The notes beneath the pieces were generated by a model that was not told the DNA's origin, searched no databases, and saw nothing but the letters and a program-made list of their open reading frames with translations. Shown in pieces: positions 18,235-25,626 of a stretch of 64,000 nucleotides of DNA. Each line of letters starts with the position of its first letter. The stretch's first letter is position 1. Both the position numbers and the translations under genes were made by a program. Source of the DNA: Skermanella aerolata KACC 11604 (GTDB lineage Bacteria; Pseudomonadota; Alphaproteobacteria; Azospirillales; Azospirillaceae). Where the stretch lies: positions 124,001 through 188,000 of the forward strand of contig NZ_AVFK01000012.1 in the NCBI RefSeq assembly GCF_000936425.1, read 5' to 3'.

Positions 18235-18428
18235 ATTAATAATCCAATTTCTTGGTCTCGGAGCATGCTCCCAGGTCGTGACGACGCGGATTCGCCCCCA
18301 CGGTCCGGAAAACCAACTGCCCCTTCGACTTGAGGTCTTTGCGCTCAACCGCGCCATGCGGGAATATTGCACTGCAACATAAAGAGTCGGTTAAACAAAT
18401 TGCGCCAATAAAGACCACGGCCGCATTA

Positions 18429-18442
18429 TTGATCTAGATCAA
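18429..18442. promoter_or_regulatory. FNR/Anr-type binding box
   Basis: TTGATCTAGATCAA is a perfect palindromic match to the TTGAT-N4-ATCAA consensus of FNR/FixK-family regulators. It lies about 195 bases upstream of the pta-maoC start, and 290 bases before the plus-strand gene at 18734. It suggests oxygen-responsive control of the PHA operon. Confidence 0.7.
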
Positions 18443-18539
18443 ATCTTAAGTGACAGAAGTATTAAAACCGCCGCCGTTTTGCACACAAAGTCATCGCTCT
18501 AAATCTGGGCTGAAGATCAAGTATCGTGCAATGGCGCCG

Positions 18540-18722
18540 CATCCCGGCGGACGCGGCCTCGAATCGCAGTCCGGACGTCCTGCTCCCGGTGCTTTGCAGC
18601 TAGCGGTCCGGGTGGGTTTAGGCGCATCATCGTCACCCCCTGCCCGATACGCGGAGCGTGCGGGTCAAGGGGGCGCCGCCACGGGGAGATGGCCGCGCCG
18701 CTTCCGGATGGGCCGAACCCAG
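18540..18722 (+). other. GC-rich structured leader, possible RNA element
   Basis: The stretch ahead of the gene at 18734 has several nested hairpins. The longest is at about 18636-18674 (CCCCCTGCCCG...CGGGT..AGGGGG) with an inner ACGC-GGA-GCGT stem, preceded by GGTGGG...CACC. It does not match the SRP RNA, 6S or riboswitch signatures I know. It may be a regulatory leader or an unannotated small RNA. Confidence 0.3.
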
Positions 18723-18733
18723 AGGACGAACAT

Positions 18734-19270
18734 ATGACGCAAGCGGACCATGATATCCGTCTCAGTTCCAGGCAGATGGAAGGCATGTTCACCACCACGG
18801 CGCTGGGCAAGCACTTCGCCATCGGCGTCGATGCCACCGACCCCACGTTCGAGGGCGGCATCGCGACCCTGCTGGAAGGCAACGGCGGCTTATGGCACGC
18901 CTGCGGCGAAAGCTTCGACGCGGCTGCCCTCTCCCGTCTTGGCGATCTGATCAAGGCGACGAAGGCGACGCTGGGGCAGTGCGGCAAGCCCCAGGGAAGC
19001 CACAAGGGCGAGCACGGCTACGCCTTCCGCAGTGCGTCCGCCGTGCTGCCGCAGATAGCGCCGATGCCCCACGGGACGGCTCAGTCCCGGTTCCAGCACG
19101 TCGTCGCGGGCGAGACATTCACGATGGTCCTAGGCGCGCGCGGCGCCGACGACCGGCATATTCAACTATACCTGCTGAGCGAACGCGCCGGAACGGACCG
19201 GCCGCTGGTCCGCTTCGGCAGCGAATGGATCGACGACCTGGAGGAAGTCACGGCGGCGGCGCTGGCCTGA
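18734..19270 (+). CDS. Hypothetical soluble protein, 178 residues
   Basis: No family is recognised. The ATG at 18734 is chosen because GAGG lies 8 bases upstream and the protein then begins MTQADHDIRLSSRQMEGMF. The product looks like a compact cytoplasmic domain with many glycines and beta-type segments (HFAIGVDATDPTFEGGIATL; RFQHVVAGETFTMVLGARG). It has three cysteines and no signal peptide. A structured leader precedes it. Its stop codon is directly followed by a palindromic repeat element starting at 19270. Confidence 0.7.
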   Translation: MTQADHDIRLSSRQMEGMFTTTALGKHFAIGVDATDPTFEGGIATLLEGNGGLWHACGESFDAAALSRLGDLIKATKATLGQCGKPQGSHKGEHGYAFRSASAVLPQIAPMPHGTAQSRFQHVVAGETFTMVLGARGADDRHIQLYLLSERAGTDRPLVRFGSEWIDDLEEVTAAALA

Positions 19271-19400
19271 TACCGGGGGCATTAAACATTGACGGGTCAG
19301 GAGCGCTGGATGTCAGGCTGAAGAGGCCTGACCTACGTCAGCGTGCTTTTGCCCGCGTTTGGTTTTGTAGGTCGGGCCTCTTCAGCCCGACATTCAACGT
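19270..19400. repeat. Palindromic TIR element, type A, copy 1 (right end missing)
   Basis: It starts with ATACCGGGGGCATTAAACAT at the stop codon of the upstream gene. The stems are inverted copies of GTCGGGC..GAAGAGGCC..GAC around CTACGTCAGCGTGC...TTTTGTAG. The expected right terminal repeat is absent. Confidence 0.8.
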
Positions 19401-19427
19401 TTCCGAGCGGTCAGGCGATCAGATCCT

Positions 19428-19547
19428 TCAGCCAACCCGGCGTGCCAACCAGTCGTTCGCCTCATCGATCTTCTTCTGGATGGCACCCTGGGTTTCGCTT
19501 ATTTGCATCAACGCAATCCGGCGGTCACGAAGCTCGGCGGTGGCCTT
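19428..19547 (-). pseudogene. C-terminal gene remnant between repeat elements
   Basis: A minus-strand frame reads protein-like (ATAELRDRRIALMQISET, then QGAIQKKIDEANDWLARRVG and stop at 19428-19430) with genome-like codon use. Its upstream side runs straight into the type-B element at 19548, where no start codon or ribosome-binding site is visible. It looks like the 3' end of a coiled-coil-type gene separated from its beginning by repeat insertion or deletion. No family is recognised. Confidence 0.45.
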
Positions 19548-19684
19548 ATACCAGGAGCCGAAGAGTCTGACCGGCGGTCGGCAAGTGTTGGGCCACGGCC
19601 CAACCTACGAAGCAGGAGCCTGTAGGTTGGGCCGTGGCCCAACAAACACTGTCTTCACAGGTCAATGTCTTAGGCCCCTGGTAT
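19548..19684. repeat. Palindromic TIR element, type B, copy 2 (complete)
   Basis: The best-preserved copy. Terminal inverted repeats of about 25 bases (ATACCAGGAGCCGAAGAGT... and ...TGTCTTAGGCCCCTGGTAT) flank two inverted arms, each GTTGGGCC-N2-GGCCCAAC. The direct repeat CAGGAGCC occurs both in the left TIR and in the centre. Confidence 0.88.
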
Positions 19685-19685
19685 T

Positions 19686-19792
19686 ATACCGACGGCATCA
19701 AACATTGACCGGTCTGGAGCGTTAGATGTCGGGCCTCTACAGCCCGACATCTTTACAGGAACTCACCGGGCAATTTTAAATGCCTTTGGTAT
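19686..19792. repeat. Palindromic TIR element, type A, copy 2 (short form)
   Basis: It begins one base after the type-B element ends. Left TIR ATACCGACGGCATCAAACAT and right TIR ATGCCTTTGGTAT are both present, but only one internal palindrome (ATGTCGGGCCTCTACAGCCCGACAT) remains, so one stem arm has been lost. Confidence 0.82.
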
Positions 19793-19853
19793 TAGGGGTC
19801 TCGGTACCAGAGACCATGATAGCCTCCGAACAGGTTCGAGAAACCTATCCCGC

Positions 19854-20900
19854 TTACGCCGCCAGGTAATCGCCCTGGTGATGGCCGTCGGGAACGCCGA
19901 TCAGGGCGAGCATGGCTTGGGCGTAATCGACGGGCGCGGTGTGGTGGGCGCCGTCGTGACCGTGAGCGGCCCCGGGGTGAGGCGCACCGGCGTGATGCCC
20001 TGCGCCGTGCTTTCCGGCGCTTCCGGCCAGTGCCGTGAAGTCCAGCGCATCCGAAGTCGAAGCGGAAGCCGAGACGCCGGCGACCTGGGCCGTGGCGGAG
20101 GGTGCGTCGATCAGGTCGATCTTGACGTTCTTGCTGCCGACGGTGACGGTTCGAACGATCGGGGCCGCCAGACCGCCTTCGGAGAAGGTTACCTTATAAG
20201 TGCCGGGAGCGACCGCGATGTCGTACCCGCCGGCGACGCCGGTAATGTCGGTCACGGTGACTGGGGTGGCCGTTCCGGTGGAAACCGCCGAAACCTTGAT
20301 GCCGCCGCGTCCCTCGCCGGGCGTGTAGAAGTTGTTGTCGTTGCGGTCGTCATAAGCGACGCCGGTGATGAACGACGCGGTGCCGGTCCTGGCGAAATCC
20401 TCCGTCACCATCGACGCGTTGTAGGCGCCGAACTTGCCGAACTCGACGCCGGTGCCGATTTCCTTGAAGTTGTCGTTCAGGATATTGACGCGGTGCCCCG
20501 GACTTTTGAACAGGGAGTCGTGCCGCGCCTGGGTATGCGTCAGCTGGTTGATCGTGCCCGTGCTGCCGCCCCAGGAAATGTTCTCGCCCGCCGTCCAACT
20601 GCCGGACAAGACATAGCCTTCGGCCTTCATGCGGGTCGTGAAGCTGGATCCGCCGGCGCCCGTGTGTGAAAAGGTATCGGTATCGAGCATCCATTTCGAA
20701 TGCTTATGAGCCGCGTCCACAAGATCGCCGTCGAAAGCGAGCGGCTGCTTGGCGGCCGTAGAGATCTGGCCGGAGTTCAAACCCTGGTTCAGCGTGATAC
20801 CGAGCCTGGAAGCCTCAGCGGTCGGGTTGGCGCGGGCCTTGTTAATCAGCTCAAGCAAAAATTGATCGTATGCGGTAGGTTCGGGCATTGCCATTTCCAT
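19854..20900 (-). CDS. CAP/SCP-domain protein with His-rich C-terminus
   Basis: A 348-residue protein. Residues 10-165 form a CAP domain as in bacterial SCP-like proteins (HKHSKWMLDTDTFSHTGAGG, then GENISWGG, HDSLFKSPGHRVNILN). The catalytic-like histidines and glutamates are retained. Residues 180-265 resemble a carboxypeptidase-regulatory/SdrD-like beta domain (YDDRNDNNFYTPGEG; YDIAVAPGTYKVTF). The tail (residues 295-348) is histidine- and glycine-rich, a possible metal-binding segment. No N-terminal signal peptide is visible, so type I secretion is plausible by analogy. Function unknown. Confidence 0.8.
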   Translation of the reverse strand: MEMAMPEPTAYDQFLLELINKARANPTAEASRLGITLNQGLNSGQISTAAKQPLAFDGDLVDAAHKHSKWMLDTDTFSHTGAGGSSFTTRMKAEGYVLSGSWTAGENISWGGSTGTINQLTHTQARHDSLFKSPGHRVNILNDNFKEIGTGVEFGKFGAYNASMVTEDFARTGTASFITGVAYDDRNDNNFYTPGEGRGGIKVSAVSTGTATPVTVTDITGVAGGYDIAVAPGTYKVTFSEGGLAAPIVRTVTVGSKNVKIDLIDAPSATAQVAGVSASASTSDALDFTALAGSAGKHGAGHHAGAPHPGAAHGHDGAHHTAPVDYAQAMLALIGVPDGHHQGDYLAA

Positions 20901-21005
20901 ATAAGGATTGATGTCGATGCCAGACTGCTACTTTGACTTGCCTTTTCGAGTCAAGTTCGAGAGTGAGACAATTCTAAGTAATTGCGTGAGCGAAATTTAG
21001 GCACA

Positions 21006-22502
21006 TCATCCCTCTTGAGAAGCGGCCGCCTCGGGGCTGAATTCGATCGGGACCTCGACACTGAAGCGCGACCCATGGCCGACGCGGGATGACACGCTGA
21101 CCTCGTGATGCAAGCTGACGGAGATCCGGTGCACGATGGCCAATCCCAGTCCAGCCCCTTCCCTGGCACCGGAAGCGTCGTGCCCGATCTGGTAGAACTC
21201 GCGGAAGATTTGACCCAGCTTGTCGGCGGGAATGCCGATGCCTGTATCCTGGACGTCGATGCAGGCGCATTTTCCGCGCCGCCGGCAGCCGATCAGGATC
21301 CGCCCCTTGGCGGTGTAGCGGATCGCATTGGCAATGAGGTTCCTCAGCATCCGGTCCAGCAGCATCGGATCGCTGCGAACGGACAGGCTGGTCGGCACGA
21401 CGGTCAGCCGCAGCCCCTTCTCGGCGGCCAGCGGCGCGAACTCATCGTCCAGACGCCGCAGGAGATCCTGAAGACGGATCGGCATGATGACCGGGTCGAG
21501 CGTCCCGGTCTCCAGCTTCGACAAATCCAGCAAGGCGTCCAGCATCGTCGTGTATTCGGTCATGCTCTGCCGGAGCTTCTCGACGAGGGCAAGGGCAGCC
21601 GGATCGGCGACACGGTTCGCAAGCAGGGCGACGAACAGGCTCATCGCCTGTATCGGCTGCCGCAGATCATGGCTGGCTGCCGCGAAGAGACTAGATTTCG
21701 CGGCACTGATCCGCTCCGCTTCCTGTTTGGCCGCTCTCAGGCGCTCCTCGGTTTCCCGGCGGGCCGTCACATCCTCGACCATGCCGAGAACGCCGATGAT
21801 ATCTCCCGTTCCGGACCGGAGCGGCAGTTTCAGCTTTTCTACGTCCAGGCTCCTGCCGCTCGACCATGTGACCTGCTGTTCCACCTTGCGCAGCACCCGT
21901 CCGCTCCGCACCACCTCCTGGTCTTCCCGGTGCAGGGTCCGGGCCATATCCGGATCGAAGAGCTGGAAATCCGACAAGCCGGCGATTTCGCGGGGATCGG
22001 CAAGTCCTGTCGCATCGGCGAAGGGCTTGTTGCAGCCGACATACCGAGAGTGAAGGTCTTTCCAGAAGATGCCGTAGGGGATCTGATCGAGTATTGACTG
22101 GAGATCGGGTCCATCACTGCCGCGGCTCCTGCCCGGTTCGGGCTGCGCCTGCTCGACCGCATGGCACAGGACGGCGCAGGGCTGCCCATCCGGTCCGGTC
22201 AGCGGCGCCAGCATGACGTCGAACCTTCGGCCGTGGATCAGGCCCTCACGATGGACCGGCTTTCCTGATTTGACCACGCTCCTTGCCGCCGTCTGCCAGG
22301 GTACGCGATCTCCGGCGGCAGGAAGACCGTCGAAGAACCTTTCCCCATCGGCATTGGTTCTCCGGGAAGCTTCCGGACAGGAACGCAACAGCGCGGCCGA
22401 ACGCCGGTTCGCGGCAAGCGTGCGACCGTCGGTATCGAGCAGCAGGGCCGGGTCTTTCAGCAGACCGATAACTGTCCGCAGCGCCTCGATATCATACGGC
22501 AA
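21006..22502 (-). CDS. Cytoplasmic PAS-PAS sensor histidine kinase
   Basis: A 498-residue kinase without membrane segments. There is an N-terminal PAS-like region (residues 8-120) and a second PAS domain (132-250; DQIPYGIFWKDLHSRYVGCN). Then come HisKA with the phospho-acceptor His278 in AASHDLRQPIQAM, and a HATPase domain with N (LRNLIANAIRYT), G1 (DTGIGIP) and G2 (GAGLGLAIV) boxes. The DLRQP variant of the H-box is the form found in hybrid HPK8-type kinases. No receiver or response-regulator gene is adjacent on this strand. The 105-base gap to the CAP gene is AT-rich. Confidence 0.9.
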   Translation of the reverse strand: MPYDIEALRTVIGLLKDPALLLDTDGRTLAANRRSAALLRSCPEASRRTNADGERFFDGLPAAGDRVPWQTAARSVVKSGKPVHREGLIHGRRFDVMLAPLTGPDGQPCAVLCHAVEQAQPEPGRSRGSDGPDLQSILDQIPYGIFWKDLHSRYVGCNKPFADATGLADPREIAGLSDFQLFDPDMARTLHREDQEVVRSGRVLRKVEQQVTWSSGRSLDVEKLKLPLRSGTGDIIGVLGMVEDVTARRETEERLRAAKQEAERISAAKSSLFAAASHDLRQPIQAMSLFVALLANRVADPAALALVEKLRQSMTEYTTMLDALLDLSKLETGTLDPVIMPIRLQDLLRRLDDEFAPLAAEKGLRLTVVPTSLSVRSDPMLLDRMLRNLIANAIRYTAKGRILIGCRRRGKCACIDVQDTGIGIPADKLGQIFREFYQIGHDASGAREGAGLGLAIVHRISVSLHHEVSVSSRVGHGSRFSVEVPIEFSPEAAASQEG

Positions 22503-23222
22503 AGCTCACACTCCCTGTCATGGACTTCTCTGACGGGTTCGCAAACCGGAAGGTTCGCAAAACACCAGGAACCTTCGTCATGTTAAGACCTTTTGCATCG
22601 GCAGGGCTTTATTAGCATAAGTTAACTGGATCACTCGATGATCATACTCATAGTTCTTTTGGTAAATCGCTTATTAAATGTATAGAAATACCTCTTATGC
22701 TCATGCATAAAGTCGGAAGGTGAAAGCATCATCATCCTTGATACTGTTTATGCATGCAAATGATTATCAAAATTAAATGCTTAAAGACTATCAATTAGCA
22801 AATATCAAATTTTTGAGTTATTTTAATTTCTCAAGATACTAATCTTGTTTCACACCAATCTGAAAATGCGGCGCGGATTATTACGCCTTGTTTCTTTTAC
22901 TCTCAAGATGAACAACTTTTGGTTTTAAGCAATCCAGATTGAATTCAGGTGAAGCCAAAGCTTAGGGATGCTGAACGAGCCATCCAGCGACACCTGCCTT
23001 CACGTCATCAAGCGCATGGGGTTCGGACGGTCTCAGCCGGTCTATTCCGACCGCACACTTCGCTGCGGGAGAGACTTGCACAAGGGCCTATTCCTTATGC
23101 CGAAAGATTCGCAGCCGGCAGTATTTTTAGATTGGAGACATCAGTGCGAAAAGCCTAAAAGGGCGCTGCCGGAAAAAAGCTCATCAACAATAAACCGGCT
23201 TTGCAAGGGAGGGAATCATGCG
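22503..23222. other. Long AT-rich intergenic region
   Basis: About 720 bases without a convincing gene. Between 22600 and 22930 the composition drops sharply to AT-rich sequence with direct motifs such as TATCAAA and TTATCAAAATTAAATGC, unlike the rest of the window. It may hold promoters for the flanking genes or be acquired DNA. I see no defined operator or RNA. Confidence 0.6.
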
Positions 23223-23330
23223 ATGCCCAGCCGATCCGATTCACCGAACTCCTATCCGGATTTCCTGACGCCGGAGTCCCCGTGGAGTCCCGGCAAAGTT
23301 TACGAAAATCAATTTTCTGGAGATCGGTGA
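23223..23330 (+). CDS. Candidate 35-residue peptide
   Basis: The ATG at 23223 follows a strong GGGAGGGAA ribosome-binding site. The product MPSRSDSPNSYPDFLTPESP... is proline- and serine-rich and hydrophilic. Its stop codon overlaps the start of the next small gene (TGATG), implying translational coupling. The same frame stays open back to 22968, but the upstream portion is not protein-like. No family is known. Confidence 0.4.
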   Translation: MPSRSDSPNSYPDFLTPESPWSPGKVYENQFSGDR

Positions 23331-23488
23331 TGAACAAAGGAAGACCCGAGCCGTCGCTCGACGAGTTGCTGAACGACCCGATCCTGCATGCCCTGCTGGC
23401 CCGCGACGGCTTGACCGTCGGCGAGGTGCGGCGGTTTCTCGACGAAATGAAGCGCCGTCTGCGGCCGGCGCACCGCAAAGCGGCCTGA
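23330..23488 (+). CDS. Small basic protein, 52 residues
   Basis: The frame encodes MNKGRPEPSLDELLNDPILH followed by a helix-rich segment ending in EMKRRLRPAHRKAA. It looks like a two-helix small regulatory or adaptor protein with a basic tail. The start is set by coupling to the preceding 35-residue frame. It is followed by a palindromic repeat at 23557. Function unknown. Confidence 0.6.
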   Translation: MNKGRPEPSLDELLNDPILHALLARDGLTVGEVRRFLDEMKRRLRPAHRKAA

Positions 23489-23556
23489 CCGGACGGGTTC
23501 AAGCCACTCGTCCCGCCGGTCGCCGGGCGTGGAAGCGGCTTCCCGCCGATTTTAAC

Positions 23557-23694
23557 ATACCAGGAGCCGAAGAGTTTGACCGGCGCTCCGGCAGTGTTGG
23601 ACCACGGCCCAACCTGCGAAGCAGGATCCTATAGATTGGGCCGTGGCCCAACAAACACTGTCCACACAGGTCGATGTCTTCGGCCCCTTGGTAT
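23557..23694. repeat. Palindromic TIR element, type B, copy 3
   Basis: Both ends (ATACCAGGAGCCGAAGAGTT and CTTCGGCCCCTTGGTAT) and both internal arms are present with a few substitutions (GTTGGACC, CCTATAGATTGGGCC). The arms therefore diverge slightly from strict complementarity, suggesting age. Confidence 0.85.
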
Positions 23695-23978
23695 CGGCCC
23701 GGCAGCCGCTGCCATATTGTCGCGCAAGCCTTGGCGCTACATGCCTCTACCCCAAATAACGGCATTTTATTAAATTATCTATATCGATAGCCATATGGTT
23801 ATACCTAGATCGTTGTTAGCGTAAAGGCGAACGTTCTAATGAATTACACGGGGCATTTGAGATATCTCTATTTGTAGGTAATTCACCAGGATGCGACGAA
23901 GGGATTGAAAATGGACGCGATCCTCCATCTCGCCTGTGGAATCCGCCATAATCCCATCTCCAATCGTGTCGTGCCCCA

Positions 23979-25613
23979 ATGCTGAGCGATCTGACAAGCC
24001 CAGGCTGGAGCGATCGATCGCAGCCTCTCGTCCTTGTCGTCGACGACGACGAAGTGGCGCAGTTTCTCTATCGCCAGGCGCTGGAGCGCGAAGGCTTTCA
24101 GGTCGTGGACGCCTGCAACGGCGAACTTGCGCTGACGATGTTCCAGGATCACCGGCCCGATCTGGTCCTGCTCGATGTCGTGATGCCTGGAATGGACGGC
24201 TTCGAGACTTGTGCCGCCATGCGCGCCCTGCCCACCGGGATCGGCGCCCATATACCGATCCTGATCGTCACCGGCCTGGACGACGTCGGCTCGATCAAGC
24301 AGGCCTATACCGCCGGCGCCACCGACTTCATCACCAAGCCGATCAATTGGATGATCCTGATGCAGCGCCTGCGCTACATGCTGCGCGCAAGCGAAAGCCT
24401 TCGCCGCCTGGGCGAAAGCGAGCGGCGGCTGGCGCAGGCCCAGAAGATCGCGTCTCTCGGCAGTTGGGAATGGGACGTCGGCACGGGCGAGATGAATTGG
24501 TCCAGGGAGATGTTCTCCCTGCTCGGCTACGCTCCGGACGGCGACGGACGGTCGCAACTCGCCCCCAGTCTAGCCGCCGTCCTTTCGCGCATCCATCCCG
24601 ACGACCGGGACCGGTTCGGCACGGCGGCCGACTTGCTCGGGCAGGGCATGCCGCCCGCCGAGGAAAGCGGCGACTTCCGCATCGTCGACGACGGCGATGA
24701 CATCAGGATCGTCCGCTTCACCGGACGGCCGGAGCGGGATTGCCGCGGCGAGATCGTCCGCGTCGCCGGGGTTGCCCAGGACATCACCGAACGCCGCCGC
24801 AGCGAGGACGTCCTGCGCAGGGCTCTCAATCAGGCCGAAGCCGCGAACCGCGCGAAGTCCGATTTCCTGGCGACCATGAGCCATGAACTGCGCACGCCGA
24901 TGAACGCCATCCTCGGCTTCACCGAGATCATGGACAGGAAGCTCTACGGCCCGATCGGCAACGAGCAGTACGAGAGCTATGTCCGGATGATCCACGAGAG
25001 CGGCGAACATCTGCTGCACCTGATCAACGCGATCCTGGACCTGTCCAAGGCCGAGCAGGGCATGATCGAGCTTCACGACGACCCCATCGACGTGACCAGG
25101 GTCGCCCATGCCTGCCGGCGCCTGTTGCAGGCGCAGGCCGATGCCAAGGGGATCTCGTTCACCCTGGATCTGCCGAAACGGCCGCTTCCCGCCCTTTTCG
25201 CCGATGAATTGCGGGTGCGCCAGATCCTGCTGAACATCCTGTCGAATGCCCTGAAGTTCACGCCCGACAATGGACAGGTGATGCTGCGGGTCCGGCGCGA
25301 ACATCCGGGCCAATTCCCGGACCAGGGCGGCACCGGCGGCCTGGTGTTCGAAGTCGCGGATACCGGCATCGGCATGAGGGCCGAGGATATCCCGATCGCC
25401 CTGGCCAAGTTCGGCCAGATCGACAGTTCCCACAGCCGGCGCTACGAGGGCACGGGCCTTGGCTTGCCGCTGACCAAGCGGCTGATCGAGCTCCACGGCG
25501 GCACGCTGGAGATCCTGAGCGCCCCCGATGTCGGAACGACGGTCATCCTGACGTTTCCACAGGAGCGCATCCTTACGGAAAAGCGGAGGCTGCCGGTCAC
25601 GGCTGCCGAATGA
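23979..25613 (+). CDS. Response-regulator / PAS / histidine kinase hybrid
   Basis: A 544-residue cytoplasmic protein with an inverted hybrid order. The receiver domain (residues 16-135, phospho-acceptor Asp66, conserved Lys in FITKPI) comes first. A PAS/PAC domain follows (150-275), then HisKA with His302 (ATMSHELRTPMNAILGF) and HATPase (NILSNALKF, DTGIGM, GTGLGLPLTKRL). Such proteins sense an upstream phosphorelay through the receiver and then act as kinases. It is 13 bases before the TonB-receptor gene, so it likely belongs to the operon 23979-30863 with the receptor, YfiR and hybrid kinase. Confidence 0.9.
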   Translation: MLSDLTSPGWSDRSQPLVLVVDDDEVAQFLYRQALEREGFQVVDACNGELALTMFQDHRPDLVLLDVVMPGMDGFETCAAMRALPTGIGAHIPILIVTGLDDVGSIKQAYTAGATDFITKPINWMILMQRLRYMLRASESLRRLGESERRLAQAQKIASLGSWEWDVGTGEMNWSREMFSLLGYAPDGDGRSQLAPSLAAVLSRIHPDDRDRFGTAADLLGQGMPPAEESGDFRIVDDGDDIRIVRFTGRPERDCRGEIVRVAGVAQDITERRRSEDVLRRALNQAEAANRAKSDFLATMSHELRTPMNAILGFTEIMDRKLYGPIGNEQYESYVRMIHESGEHLLHLINAILDLSKAEQGMIELHDDPIDVTRVAHACRRLLQAQADAKGISFTLDLPKRPLPALFADELRVRQILLNILSNALKFTPDNGQVMLRVRREHPGQFPDQGGTGGLVFEVADTGIGMRAEDIPIALAKFGQIDSSHSRRYEGTGLGLPLTKRLIELHGGTLEILSAPDVGTTVILTFPQERILTEKRRLPVTAAE

Positions 25614-25626
25614 ACTTCAAGCCGTC

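Noticed and set aside
18540-18722. SRP (4.5S) RNA or a known riboswitch
   Set aside because: The conserved GGAAGCAGC-type loop of SRP RNA and B12/SAM/TPP core boxes are absent on both strands.
22968-23222. Longer upstream start for the 35-residue peptide
   Set aside because: The additional residues look like translated non-coding DNA; the strong GGGAGGGAA site points to 23223.
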